A program made the position numbers and the translations under genes. From JAHJQQ01 sp963737555 (GTDB lineage: Bacteria; Pseudomonadota; Gammaproteobacteria; Thiohalobacterales; Thiohalobacteraceae), in assembly GCA_963737555.1 (NCBI GenBank), contig CAVTTB010000009.1, positions 434,001 through 498,000 on the forward strand: a stretch of 64,000 bases of DNA, read 5' to 3'. Below, piece after piece: positions 21,841 through 32,113 of this stretch. The notes under the pieces are model-generated. The model saw only the letters and a list, made by a program, of their open reading frames with translations, ran no database searches and was not told the DNA's origin. The first letter of the stretch is position 1. The number at the start of each line of letters is the position of its first letter.

Positions 21841-24116
21841 ATGAATTCACACGATTACTCTCGAACTGGAACGCTCCCGCCGCGCTTTAGGGAGCTTATG
21901 CAGGGCTGCCGCGAGATGGTGCGCAGTCATCTGGTGCCGTTGTACCAGGAACTGCTGGAGAACGGCGACATTGCGCTGCTGGAGTTCGCCAGCAAGGCCG
22001 AGAGCAATGCCATGCAGAGCAAGTTCTTCGAGGCCATGCAGGATTTTAAACGCAAGCACGATGACATCGAACGGGCCTTCCATAAATCCGTCGACGCCGG
22101 CTTCCGGAATTTCATCGACGGTAACGTCAGCGCGGGGACCGCAGCGGAAAATGCGGACAGCAAGACGATACCGAAATTGAGCTTGGTCGATAAGCTCGAA
22201 GTCGAAGCCGCCTTGCCGGTGCAGAACATGATCGCCAAGGCCAACGCCAATTACAGCGAACATCTGTATGGTCTCAATCAACGGCTCGCTGTGATCAATG
22301 GCGGTTCCCGCGTGCCCGAGGCGGCACTGCCCGGTGGGCCGGTGCTGGTGGCCGAGGCCGCGCGCAGTGCCTTCAATCTGCTGGACATGGACGGCAAGAC
22401 CCGCATGGTGATCTATGCCGTGTTCGATCGTTATGTCATGCGCGAGCTTGCCGGGATGTACGACGAATACAACCGGCGCCTGGTCGATGCCGGGATTCTG
22501 CCAAACCTCAAATATGAAATCCGCAAGCAGCACGATCCCCGACGGGTGACGCCGGCACAGGTCCGGCCCCGGATCCGAAAGGCACGGTTACGACGAAGGC
22601 GGCTGGAGCGGCAATGGCGCAGTCGGTCGGTGAGGAGGCCTTTCAGGCAATTCTCGAAATGATGGCGCGTGGTCGCGGTGGTAGTGGTACCTACGCGCCT
22701 GGGACCGTTGGGTCAGCCTCGGGCGAAGCGATCAGCGATGTCGTTGCGGCCACCTCGCGGACGACCATTCTGGGCGCTATCCATAATATTCAGCACGAAT
22801 ACAGCGATACCGAATCCTCCGCACGTTTCCACAGCGAGGTCATCGAGAATATCGGTACTGACAAGACGCTGCTGGGAAAAATCAGAACGACGTTAGCGGA
22901 GGAACGGCAACGCCTGTACGGCGGCGTCGACCGCCGCAAAGTGGCTGGCGCGGATGCGGATCTCATCGATCTGGTCGGCATGCTGTTCGAGTACATGTTA
23001 CAGGACGAGCGCTTACCGAATGCCGCCAAGGCGCTGCTCAGCCGGCTGCATACACCCTTCCTCAAGGTGGCGATTCTCGATCGGCAATTATTCACAGAAA
23101 AAAATCATCCATGCCGGCGTCTTCTGGATGTGATGGTGGAGGCCGGTTCTAAGTGGGTGACGGAAGAAAATCTGGAACGCGGCATCTTTCCCTGCATGCG
23201 CGCGGTGGTCGAACGCATCCTGCGTGACTTCAAAGACGATCTGAGCCTGTTCGACGAATTGCTGGTCGATTTTTCAGCGCATCTGCGCGATGTCGAACAG
23301 AAGTCGCAGGTGATCGAACATCGCACGGTGGAGGCCGCCGACGGTCAAGCGCGGCTACAGATCGCGCGCACTCGGGCCAATAACGAAATCGGCGCTTGCC
23401 TATACATGAGGCACTTGGCGGCGGATGCGCAGGCCTTTATGCGGCAGGTATGGGCGGAAAAGCTCACGTTCATCCTGCTGCGTGAACACGATGCTGAAAT
23501 GAGCGCTGCATGGGTACTGGCTGCAAAGCTGGCCTGGGATCTGGCCTGGAGCATGGGGCTGCATACAGAGCAGGCCGAACGTGACCGTCTCCACGATGCC
23601 CTGCCGAAGTTGCGCGCCGATCTGCGCGCGGGCCTGGATGAATTACAGGCCTATGGGCGCCACGACAATGACCGGATATTTGCGCAGATCTGCGACTGGC
23701 AGGATCTGGCGCTGGCCAAGCCCGTGCTTGTTCCGGATGTGGCGATGCCGGCACCGGATGTCCCGACGATTCCCGCCCCAGCGTCTGAGGAGGAGGTGAC
23801 GCTGTCGGATGAAATGCAGGAGATGGTCGATCTGTTGGGTGGATTGGATTTCGATACCTGGTTCGAGTTCGCCGCGACTGAAGATACCCGTCAGCGGCGT
23901 CTGAAACTGGCCTGGTATAGCAAGATTTCATCGAACTACATGTTTGTCGATGCGATGGGCGTGAAGGTGGCGGAATTCAACTGGCTCGATCTCGCGCGCA
24001 TGATGTGCTCCGGAGAGGCACGCCTCCTGCCGATGCTAAATAAACCGTTCCTCGATCGGGCGCTGGAGACGATCCTGACCTGGGTGGGACGCACTAAAAC
24101 GGAAACCATGGCCTGA
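21841..24116 (+). CDS. DUF1631 family protein (frame broken once)
   Basis: The start MNSHDYSRTGTLPPRF at 21841 is favoured over 21811 by conservation of the following segment (CREMVRSHLVPLYQELLENGDIAL). The frame changes near 22550-22600 in a low-conservation Ala/Pro/Lys linker, then continues to 24116; joined, the product is about 757 residues, the usual size of DUF1631. The C-terminal half has the family signature LPNAAKALLSRLHTPFLKVAILD and the run FF.KNHPCRRLLDVM. It is mostly helical, with no signal peptide or catalytic motif. DUF1631 proteins are common in gammaproteobacteria and often lie next to PilZ genes, as here (40 nt downstream), so a link to c-di-GMP signalling is plausible but unproven. 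Confidence 0.8.
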
Positions 24117-24155
24117 CCGCCGCAGCGTCGGTGCACAGTTCGACTGGGGAGATTT

Positions 24156-24488
24156 ATGTCCGACAAACGTAAACAGATGCGCGTGGACGTGGCGGTTCGT
24201 CTGCCGGTGATCGACGTCCATACCGGTGTGGTGTTAGGCGACCTGGCAAATCTTTCCAGTGCAGGGTTCATGGTGTTGAGCCACGATCCGCGACCTGCCC
24301 ATTTGGTCTTTCAATTAAGTGTGTCACTTCCGAGAGTCATTCACGGCGTGAATACCCTATATTTCGGCGCCGAGACTCTTTGGTGCAATGCTACCGACGA
24401 CCAGGAACAGTTTTGGATCGGTTTTCAAATCATCGATATTTCCCCGCACGACCAGGAAGTGCTTGAGCAGTTTCTGGCGTCGGTGTGA
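24156..24488 (+). CDS. PilZ-domain c-di-GMP receptor
   Basis: A 110-residue single PilZ domain. The two c-di-GMP-binding elements are present: RxxxR in KRKQMRVD (Arg5 and Arg9) and the (D/N)xSxxG loop in LANLSSAGFM (around residues 31-37). The following beta-barrel strands include VSLPRVIHGVNTLYFGAETLWC and FWIGFQI. It lies directly behind DUF1631 with a GGGGAG ribosome site. It is probably a stand-alone cytoplasmic effector that binds c-di-GMP and a protein partner. The CHASE-GGDEF-EAL protein in this window could be one of its inputs, but that is inference. Confidence 0.88.
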   Translation: MSDKRKQMRVDVAVRLPVIDVHTGVVLGDLANLSSAGFMVLSHDPRPAHLVFQLSVSLPRVIHGVNTLYFGAETLWCNATDDQEQFWIGFQIIDISPHDQEVLEQFLASV

Positions 24489-24610
24489 GCGACGGGAAAA
24501 CTCGGGTGGTTAATCCCTACTGACTCCGCGGCAACTTTGCTTGCAGATTCTCCCTGCTGTCCTATAACTCTCCCTAGAGTTGCAGAACATTGTTCTGCTG
24601 GGAGAGTGTC

Positions 24611-25117
24611 ATGCGCCGTCGCCTCTACTTTGTGTTACCTGACCGTCGCGTCACTGCCGCCATCGTGGGCGAATTACGCGATGCCGATATCAATCCCCGG
24701 TATATCGGCATCGCCAGCCGGGATCCGGCCCAGGTGCAGATCCCGGCTGTGCATGTGCAGGATGCGACTAGCGATCCGGGTGAACACCTCGAACGGATTG
24801 TGTGGGATCTCAACCTGGCGCTGTTCGCGGGTGCCTTGCTGGTGTTCGTGGCGATGCTGGTGATTCAAGGCCCAACCCTGTGGTTGGCCGTGCCGGTGGG
24901 CATCATGCTGGCGTGCTTTATTGCGGGCGTGCGTTTTACGGCTGTCCCCAACACCCATCTGCGTGAATTCGGATCGGCACTGCGGCATGGCGAACTCGTG
25001 CTGATGGTGAGCGTGCCACGCTGGCGGGTGGCGGAAATCGAGGCCCTCGTGCATCGACACCATCCCGATGCCGCACTTGGCGGAGTCGGCTGGAGCAGCG
25101 ATCTTTTACACATCTGA
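24611..25117 (+). CDS. Membrane protein of unknown function
   Basis: The start at 24611 (MRRRLYFVLPDRR) is chosen over 24590 because a GGGAGAG ribosome site lies just upstream. The 168-residue product has a soluble N-terminal part (RRVTAAIVGELRDADINPRYIGIASRDP) that looks like a split alpha/beta (ferredoxin-like) domain, then two adjacent membrane helices (LALFAGALLVFVAMLVI and LWLAVPVGIMLACFIAGV), then a soluble end with VSVPRWRVAEIEALVHRHHPDA that could complete the same fold. The family was not recognised. It follows the PilZ gene by 122 nt on the same strand. Confidence 0.6.
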   Translation: MRRRLYFVLPDRRVTAAIVGELRDADINPRYIGIASRDPAQVQIPAVHVQDATSDPGEHLERIVWDLNLALFAGALLVFVAMLVIQGPTLWLAVPVGIMLACFIAGVRFTAVPNTHLREFGSALRHGELVLMVSVPRWRVAEIEALVHRHHPDAALGGVGWSSDLLHI

Positions 25118-25302
25118 ACGGATTGGCGAGTTACCCGCTGCGCCACTCATCTCATTGATATATATCATCTCGGGAACCGGTGATGCGTGTTATCGCTGGG
25201 CTGGGTCACGCCCGCGCAGTCGTTAATAGGTCGTCATGATTGGCAGGCGCGGGCCGAACCACTACACTGTCGCCTCCTTTTTTTCGAGCAGGTAATCCCG
25301 TC

Positions 25303-25785
25303 ATGCAAGTTGCCAAGCACAAGGTCGTGATCATCGACTACACCCTCACCGACGATCAAGGTACCGTCATCGACAGTTCCAAGGGCGGCGAGCCGATGGC
25401 CTATATCCAGGGTATGAACAACATCATTCCCGGCTTGGAAAATGCGCTCGCCGGCAAACAGGCGGGTGATTCGCTGCAGGTTTCGGTCGCACCCGGTGAA
25501 GGCTATGGTGAGCGCAACGATGCCATGCAACAGGAAGTCCCGCGGGAAATGTTCGACGGTGCGGACGAGATCCAGGTCGGCATGCAATTCCACGCCAGCG
25601 ATGGCGACAATATGCACGTGGTGACCGTGGTCGGCGTGACCGATACGCACATCACTGTCGACGGCAATCATCCGCTGGCCGGTCAGATACTCAATTTCGA
25701 CGTCACCATCGTCGAGGTGCGCGACGCCTCAGAGGAAGAAATGGAACATGGCCACGTCCACGGTCCGGGTGGACATAATCACTGA
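25303..25785 (+). CDS. slyD: FKBP-type peptidyl-prolyl isomerase SlyD
   Basis: The protein has 160 residues. The start at 25303 (MQVAKHKVVIIDYTL) is the conserved SlyD opening. The FKBP domain shows DDQGTVIDSS, EPMAYIQG.NNIIPGLENAL and APGEGYGERND; the inserted-in-flap chaperone domain follows (about residues 70-125), then FDVTIVEVRDAS. The C-terminal tail is rich in His and Gly (GHVHGPGGHNH), shorter than in E. coli but consistent with metal binding. SlyD isomerises prolyl bonds, acts as a chaperone and delivers nickel in some species. It is a single gene with its own upstream region of about 185 nt. Confidence 0.94.
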   Translation: MQVAKHKVVIIDYTLTDDQGTVIDSSKGGEPMAYIQGMNNIIPGLENALAGKQAGDSLQVSVAPGEGYGERNDAMQQEVPREMFDGADEIQVGMQFHASDGDNMHVVTVVGVTDTHITVDGNHPLAGQILNFDVTIVEVRDASEEEMEHGHVHGPGGHNH

Positions 25786-26418
25786 TCCTTAGGTCAGAGG
25801 TTGGAAGTTGCTGGCAACAGTATGTTTCATTTTTGAAGTAAGTAAGGTTCATACACATCAAACGCAGGTTGACGCTCAATCTGCGCAATGTCCGCAGCGT
25901 CATAGTCTGGCAATACTGGCCAGGCTATGACCTGACCTAAAGACAACCTCCGTTCGTGAGTTATTACATCCAGCGCCGATCCATGCATCGCGACGTTAGA
26001 ACATATTTGTAGATGCCGTTGTTAGATGGTGCATTTAACCAGCTAATTTTCTTCGTCCTGAAAAATCCGGGTGTACCGCCCCTGGAGTCAAATCCCACTA
26101 CTTAGTTTGTTTCTTGGTGCATTGCCCCGCGCGGGCGAATGATTGCCGCACTCTTTTCTACGACCAAACATCTGAATAGCAGCGGATCATCTTGGGCAAT
26201 ATCAAGCGTGCTTGTTAGCAGTTGTTGCGATCATTAATGTTCATGACACGGGATGATTCAACACTCTGATGCGGTAATGGCGCGCATTGAGACGCGAGTC
26301 ACATAGTCTGCTGTCTGACATTGGTAGGATTCGCGTCGAGTTGAGCCAATAGCAGATGCCAGTCATGCCGTATGTAATAAATGTTTCATCGGTTAATAAA
26401 TCGAATGCTGTATACACC
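25786..26418. other. Gene-free stretch with a 13-bp hairpin
   Basis: The 633 nt between slyD and the secreted LamG gene are AT-richer than the surroundings and show no supported gene. A strong hairpin lies at 25899-25931 (left arm 25899-25911, right arm 25919-25931, one G-U pair, 7-nt loop), about 114 nt after slyD. It has no T-run, so it could be an attenuated slyD terminator or an RNA element of unknown role. Confidence 0.5.
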
Positions 26419-27784
26419 ATGCAAATTTTGCGCACGGTCCGTCGAATTGTCGCGCGAGTTGCATATCGATGCATCCTTGCTAGTGGTTTGGTCGCTGCGT
26501 CAGGTTCTTTCAGCCTCGCAGTTGCTGGGAACGCACCACTGGCCCTCTACACGTTCAATGAGGGCAGTGGCAGTACGGTATACGACGTCAGCGGGACAGG
26601 TCTCCCGCTTAATCTGACCATTGCCAATCCGGCAGCGGTGACCTGGAATGGCAACGGCAGCTTGAAGATCAATTCCGCCACACTGATCGCCTCCAGCGTG
26701 GCCGCTTCTAAATTGAATTATGGTCTTCAGGTCAACAATGCGATTACGATCGATGCCTGGGTTCAGCCAAGTAATACAACGCAGAATGGCCCAGCGCGCA
26801 TTCTTACGCTGTCCAAGGAACCCACCCTGCGCAACATCACCCTTGGTCAAGAGCAGGCTAGCTACGACGTACGACTACGTACCACCCAGACAGACACCAG
26901 CGGGAAGCCCGCAGTTTCCAGTGCTGCGGGCACGCTCAGCGCGAACCTGACGCATGTGGTCTACACCCGCGATGCCAGTGGCACTGTCACGCTGTATCTT
27001 AACGGCGTCAAGAAACTACAGACCACCCGAGGCGGTAATTTCAGCAACTGGGACAGTGCCTATCGGCTGGCGCTGGGCAATGAACTGAACGGCGGCCGTC
27101 CCTGGTTAGGCAGCTTCCATCGGCTTGCCATCTACGATCGTGCATTCACTGCCACCGAGATAACTCAGGCCTATGCGGCGGGTAGCAATGCGCCTGCCAG
27201 CACTGACCAACACCACTACGAGCACGACTACGTCGACGAGTGTCGACACGGTACCGGTTGCGGTCAATGATAGTGCCAGCACCACGGGTACGGCGGTTAC
27301 TATCAGCCCGTTGGCAAATGACACTGGGTTGGCGAACACACCGGTTACCGTCTCGGTAATTTCCGCACCGTCACACGGCACGGCCAGCGTTCAAACGGGT
27401 AATAAAATTCTATATACACCCACCAGTGGATTCGCCGGCAGCGATAGCTTTACCTATCGAGTGAAGGATGCCGATGGTGACATAGCCACGGCTACGGTAT
27501 CGATCAAGGTGACTTGTTCGACCTGCGCCAGCGTGACCAGCAAAAGCCTGAGCGTCTCCTGGAGTGCGAGTTCAGGTGGTGTCCTGGGTTATTATGTATA
27601 TTACGGCGCAACCTCCAGTACTGTAAGCACCTTTGCGTCTACTGTGCCGGGCACATCAACCACCTACACAACCTTAGCCAATGATCTGAACTTACAGACC
27701 GGGGCGCAGGTTTGCTTCCGAGTGAAGGCTTACAACACAGTCGGAGTGTCCGCATACTCATCGGCTGTTTGCAAAATCATCTGA
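26419..27784 (+). CDS. Secreted LamG / Ig-like / fibronectin-III protein (frame broken once)
   Basis: The start at 26419 (MQILRTVRRIVARV) begins an Arg-rich n-region and a hydrophobic core ending near LAVAG-NAP, a Sec signal peptide; an upstream in-frame ATG at 26356 is less likely. Residues about 40-260 form a LamG/concanavalin-like domain (LALYTFNEGSGSTVYDVSG, VNNAITIDAWVQPS, VVYTRDASGTVTLYLNG, HRLAIYDRAFTATEI). One extra base near 27207 shifts the frame at a Thr/Ser-rich linker. The next frame gives a cadherin/Ig-like repeat (VAVNDSASTTGTAVTISPLANDT...FAGSDSFTYRVKDADGD) and an FN3 domain to the end (SLSVSWSASSGGVLGYYVYYG). It has no sorting anchor. It probably binds carbohydrate or another surface outside the cell. 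Confidence 0.75.
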
Positions 27785-27963
27785 TGACCAATTAGCCGTC
27801 ATGGGAGCTTGTGTTGTGCGGAAGAGTAATTAGGTGCGGGGCTTCAGCGCCGAGATTGAGGTTAGGCCGAAGAGCCCAGTCATTCTCGCGATAGCATGGC
27901 GAAGGTCTGGCGGATGGTGGGCAAGGACGCACGCCGCTTAAACGGCGTTCGTTGAACTCCAGA

Positions 27964-29185
27964 TCAGACAGGTGTATCCAGCAGTTCAATCCAATGTAGC
28001 ACCGGCATGTTGCTACCAGTAGCAAGATGCAGCTGACAGCCAACGTTTGCAGTCGCGATCAGTTCCGGCTTCTCAGTTTGTAACGCATTCAGCTTGTTAT
28101 CGCGCAACCGTATCGACAGTTCCGGCTGCAGCAGCGAATAGCTGCCGGCCGAGCCGCAGCACAAATGGCCGTCGTGCACTGCGGTGAGTTCGAAACCCAA
28201 CTTCATCAGGATACTTTCCACCGCGCCAGTCAGTTTCTGGCCATGCTGCAAGGTGCAGGGCGCGTGAAAGGCGATGCGACGTCTTTCGCCTGACACGCGC
28301 AAGGCGGAAAGATCCTCTGTCGCGAGTATCTCACTCAGATCGCGCGTCAAACTCGATACCTTGGCGGCCTTCGCTGCATAAGACACGTCGTCTTTGAGTA
28401 ACGCACCATAATCCTTGACCATCACCCCGCAGCCACTCGCGGTCATGACGATGGCCTCGATGCCGTGTTTGCTTCTCGATAAGAGGCCACCAGGCGTCGA
28501 TGTTGCGGCGCATGAAGTCCCGCGCCTCGTGTTCCGCGGACAGGTGCTGACTGAGTGCGCCGCAACAACCTGCCGCGGGTGCGACGATGAGAGAAATGCC
28601 CAGCCGATCAAGTACGCGTGCGGCAGCGGCATTGGTGTTGGGTGTTGTGTTGGACTGTGCGCAGCCGGTGAGCACCAGCATGCGTCGCGCATGCCGTGAC
28701 AACGGCCAGACGCCAGACGCTTGCCGTGCGGGAATCTTGCGGCGCAGTGCGGCCGGCAAGGCGGGACGCAGTGCCTGACCAATGCGCAGCAGTACACCGA
28801 AGCGCGTGGCGTACGGAATGACCGCACGCAGCACGCGACGATAGACACGTTCCGGCCAGGGGCGACCGATCCGCTGTTCGGCGACAGCGCGACCGATGTC
28901 GGCCAGCCGTCCATACCGTACCCCCGAGGGGCAGGTGGTCTCGCAGGCGCGGCAGGTCAGGCAGCGGTCGAGGTGCAGTTGCGTCTCGCGTGTGACCGGC
29001 TGACCTTCGAGCATTTGCTTGATGAGATAGATACGTCCGCGCGGGCCGTCGAGTTCGTCGCCCAAGAGCTGATAGGTCGGGCAGGTCGCGGTGCAGAAAC
29101 CGCAATGCACACAGCTGCGCAGGATGGCTTCTGCTTCCTGGCCTTCGTTTGTGTTCAGGAACGCTGTCGTGAGCGAAGTCTGCAT
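27964..29185 (-). CDS. glcF: Glycolate oxidase iron-sulfur subunit GlcF (frame broken once)
   Basis: The product, about 405 residues when joined, carries electrons from the GlcD/GlcE flavin subunits to the membrane quinone pool. Two 4Fe-4S motifs are at the N-terminus (CVHCGFCTATCPTY and CLTCRACETTCPSG). Two CCG domains follow: GCCGALSQHLSAEHEAR and LCCGSAGSYSLLQPEL. The frame is lost at about 28470 (WWPLIEKQ..HGIEAIVMTASGCG) by what looks like one extra A. The ATG at 29185 directly abuts the glcE stop at 29186, so the genes are one unit glcD-glcE-glcF. Its presence completes the three-subunit oxidase, suited to recycling 2-phosphoglycolate from RuBisCO or growth on glycolate. Confidence 0.9.
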
Positions 29186-30250
29186 TCAAAACTCCGGGTA
29201 CAGGCGGCCGCGATTGAGGATACCGTGTGGATCGAATGATTTTTTCAGACGCTGATGCAGGGCGAGTAAGGGCGCCGGCAAGGGTTGAAAAACTTGGTGC
29301 GCATCGGTTGTGCCGCGAACGCGCATAGCATGACCGCCCGCTGCGCGGGCCGCGGCGAATACGTCCTCCGCGTTCTGTGTCGTCTTGAGCCAACGCAGGG
29401 CACCGCCCCAGTCGATAAGCTGCTTGCCGGTGATCGCGATCGTGCGCGTTGTCGAGGGAACGGAGAGACGCCAGAGCTCGCCGCTGCCTTCGAAGAAGGC
29501 GCCGCGTTGCTCGCGCAGGCGTTCCCAGAAGGTGGCCCCGTCGACTTCGATCTCGCCACCGATGCGGCGCCTTGCCGCGTTGACGGCCTGTTCGGCACCC
29601 GACAGACGCACATGCAAACGATCGCCGTCATAACACAGGCCGGACAGCGGCAGTGGATCGCGTTGCCATTCGCTCATGTGCGTGAGGGCGTCGTGGTGAT
29701 CGAGTTCCAACGTGAGGGTTGTTTCGCTGGCCGGGCGCGGCAGGACTTTGAGTGAGACTTCGAGCAGTACCCCGAGCGTTCCATAGGCACCGCACATCAG
29801 CCGTGAGACGTCGTAGCCGGCGACATTCTTCATCACTTCGCCGCCGAAACTCAAGGACTCGCCCATGCCGTTGATGATCTTTGTGCCGAGCAAGAAATCC
29901 CGCGCGCTCCCGCGGAACGGCCGCGCCGGTCCGGACAGGCCGCAGGCAAGCGTGCCGCCGAGTGTGGCATTCACTGCGAAATGCGGGGGTTCGAAACCGA
30001 GCATCTGACCGCGTTCCGCCAGTGCGGCTTCAACTTCTATCAGCGGCGTACCGGCGCGCGCGGTGATGACGAGTTCGGTGGGTTCGTAATGCACGATGCC
30101 GCGTAGTCCGCTGACATCGAGCGTCGTTCCCGTCGTGCGTCGGCCGAGGAAGTCCTTGCTGCCGCCGCCGCGGATGACCAAGGGCGTGGACTGTGCGGCC
30201 GCCGCGCGCACCTGTTCAACGATTGTATCTATTTCAGTTTGGTCAGACAT
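29186..30250 (-). CDS. glcE: Glycolate oxidase FAD-binding subunit GlcE
   Basis: The protein has 354 residues; the start at 30250 (MSDQTEIDTIVEQV) avoids reading into the repeat upstream. It has the FAD-binding PCMH fold of the glycolate oxidase group: LVIRGGGSKDFLG, TLDVSGLRGIVHYEP, TLGGTLACGLSGPARP, GGEVMKNVAGYDVSRL and YGTLGVLLEVSLKVLP, but it lacks the large C-terminal cap of GlcD, as expected. It ends SFDPHGILNRGRLYPEF. It functions with GlcD and GlcF. A 32-bp perfect inverted repeat separates it from glcD upstream. Confidence 0.92.
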   Translation of the reverse strand: MSDQTEIDTIVEQVRAAAAQSTPLVIRGGGSKDFLGRRTTGTTLDVSGLRGIVHYEPTELVITARAGTPLIEVEAALAERGQMLGFEPPHFAVNATLGGTLACGLSGPARPFRGSARDFLLGTKIINGMGESLSFGGEVMKNVAGYDVSRLMCGAYGTLGVLLEVSLKVLPRPASETTLTLELDHHDALTHMSEWQRDPLPLSGLCYDGDRLHVRLSGAEQAVNAARRRIGGEIEVDGATFWERLREQRGAFFEGSGELWRLSVPSTTRTIAITGKQLIDWGGALRWLKTTQNAEDVFAAARAAGGHAMRVRGTTDAHQVFQPLPAPLLALHQRLKKSFDPHGILNRGRLYPEF

Positions 30251-30287
30251 GGGTTTCTGAACCGCCAAGATACAAAGGAAAACGTTT

Positions 30288-30444
30288 TTCAACCGCCAAG
30301 GCGCCAAGACGCCAAGAAATTCATTGATGTGTCATCAGGCGCCTCGAGAGTCGCATACTCTGAACCAGTCCGACAGATATACGACTGCTCGTACGTTTGA
30401 CACAACAGTTACGAATTTCTTGGCGTCTTGGCGCCTTGGCGGTT
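30288..30444. repeat. Inverted-arm iteron repeat, CGCCAAG type (copy B1)
   Basis: The left arm 30291-30322 and right arm 30413-30444 are perfectly complementary over 32 bp. Each arm is three 8-9 nt units ending CGCCAAG. The 90-nt loop shows no similarity to the other copies. An extra, more degenerate left unit lies at 30258-30280. The element sits inside the glcD-glcE-glcF unit, between the glcD stop and the glcE start. Confidence 0.92.
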
Positions 30445-30477
30445 CAACATAATTGCCGTCATGGCGGTAAAAGCACA

Positions 30478-31974
30478 TCAGAATCGCTCCAAGTCAGGAT
30501 GACTCAGTTGACCATGATGCACATGCATGGCGCCGAATTCGGCGCAGCGGTGCAGCGTCGGCACGGCCTTGCCGGGATTCAATAAGCCGTCGGGATCGAA
30601 GGCGGCCTTCACGGCATGGAACTGCTGTAGCTCGGCCGAGGCGAACTGCACGCACATCTGGTTGATCTTCTCCATGCCCACACCATGTTCGCCGGTGATG
30701 GTGCCGCCGACCTCGACGCACAGTTCCAGGATCTTGCCGCCGAAGGCCTCGGTGCGTTCCAGTTCGCCGGGCTTGTTGGCATCGTACAGAATCAGCGGAT
30801 GCAGATTGCCGTCGCCGGCGTGAAATACGTTCGCCACCGGCAGGCCATATTCCTGCGAGAGTTCGCCGATGCGTTTGAGCACCTGCGGCAGATGCCGGCG
30901 TGGGATGGTGCCGTCCATGCAGTAATAATCGGGCGAGAGGCGGCCGACGGCGGGGAAGGCGGCCTTGCGGCCCTTCCAGAACAGCTGTCGCTCGGCATCA
31001 TCGCGCGCAGTGCGGACCTCGATGGCGCCGGCAGCGAGTAACAGTGCGCGCACCTGTGTGATGTGTTCGGAGACTTCCTCGTTGGTGCCATCAACTTCGC
31101 AGAGCAGAATCGCCTCACAGACGGGGTAGTCGGCGTGGACGAAATCTTCCGCGGCCTGAATCGCCAGACGATCCATCATTTCGAGTCCGGCGGGAATCAC
31201 GCCGGCACCGATGATATCGCCCACGGCCCGACCGGCCTTTTCGATGTCATCGAAGGCGGCGAGTACGACTTGCGCGCGTTGCGGAATCGGCAACAGGCGC
31301 ACGGTGATTTCCGTGAGCACACCGAGCATGCCTTCAGAACCGGTGATGAGGGCGAGCAGATCGTAACCGGCGGCATCCAATGCCTCGCTGCCGAGGGTGA
31401 GTGCTTCACCGTCGATGGTGAGCATCTCCACCCGCAGGATGTTGTGCACCGTCAATCCGTATTTCAGACAATGCACGCCACCGGAATTCTCCGCGACATT
31501 GCCACCGATGGTGCAGGCGATCTGTGAAGAAGGGTCGGGCGCGTAATACAGACCCAGCGGCTTGGCGGCTTCGGAGATGGCGAGGTTGCGCACACCGGGT
31601 TGCACGCGGGCACTGCGCTGCTCAGGATCGATCGACAAAATTTTATTGAAGCGCGCGAGGCTGAGGACCAATCCATCCGCATGTGGCAGCGCACCGCCCG
31701 ACAGACCGGTGCCAGCACCGCGCGCCACGACCGGAATCTTGCGCGCATGACAGAGTTTCAGAACGGCGCGCACCTGCTCGACGGTGTCGGGTAACACGAC
31801 CGCCAGGGGCACACATCGATAGGCGGACAGTCCGTCGCATTCATAGGGGCGCAGTGATTCATCGTTCGCCAGGATCGCATCGGCCGGCAGGATCGCAAGC
31901 AGCGCGGCGGCCAGATCGCGTTGCGTCTGTGCGCGTTGGGTCGGATTTATGTGATGCCGGGCCAATTCAGTCAT
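30478..31974 (-). CDS. glcD: Glycolate oxidase catalytic flavoprotein subunit GlcD
   Basis: The protein has 498 residues, the usual GlcD length; the start at 31974 (MTELARHHINPTQRA) is chosen over 32043, whose extra residues are not conserved. The FAD-binding domain has VVARGAGTGLSGGALP, GVRNLAISEAAKPLGLYYAPDPSS, IGGNVAENSGGVHCLKYG and GSEGMLGVLTEITVRL. The C-terminal FAD-oxidase domain has the HAGDGNLHP and GTITGEHGVGMEK motifs and ends AFDPDGLLNPGKAVP. It oxidises glycolate (or D-lactate in relatives) to glyoxylate. With GlcE and GlcF it makes the complete enzyme. It follows a DUF1537 kinase gene by 139 nt. Confidence 0.94.
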   Translation of the reverse strand: MTELARHHINPTQRAQTQRDLAAALLAILPADAILANDESLRPYECDGLSAYRCVPLAVVLPDTVEQVRAVLKLCHARKIPVVARGAGTGLSGGALPHADGLVLSLARFNKILSIDPEQRSARVQPGVRNLAISEAAKPLGLYYAPDPSSQIACTIGGNVAENSGGVHCLKYGLTVHNILRVEMLTIDGEALTLGSEALDAAGYDLLALITGSEGMLGVLTEITVRLLPIPQRAQVVLAAFDDIEKAGRAVGDIIGAGVIPAGLEMMDRLAIQAAEDFVHADYPVCEAILLCEVDGTNEEVSEHITQVRALLLAAGAIEVRTARDDAERQLFWKGRKAAFPAVGRLSPDYYCMDGTIPRRHLPQVLKRIGELSQEYGLPVANVFHAGDGNLHPLILYDANKPGELERTEAFGGKILELCVEVGGTITGEHGVGMEKINQMCVQFASAELQQFHAVKAAFDPDGLLNPGKAVPTLHRCAEFGAMHVHHGQLSHPDLERF

Positions 31975-32070
31975 GCCTGCGATTATCCGGATGTTGCTGT
32001 GCCGCGACCAGCCCAGGTTCTGCCTATTGTGTAGTGATATCACCCATGCGAACGGTGTGGTGTGTATGAA

Positions 32071-32096
32071 CGTTCGCGGCCAGGGCTGTTCCTACA
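32071..32096. repeat. Half-copy of the GTAGGAGCGGC-type repeat
   Basis: CGTTCGCGGCCAGGGCTG followed by TTCCTACAG resembles the right half of the palindrome at 44423-44490. It sits between glcD and the DUF1537 gene without a left arm. Confidence 0.4.
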
Positions 32097-32113
32097 GCAA
32101 ATTTACGATGGAA

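Noticed and set aside
30288..30448. Possible CRISPR array from repeated CGCCAAG units
   Set aside because: Units are contiguous 8-9-mers in inverted arms, with no regular unique spacers and no cas genes.
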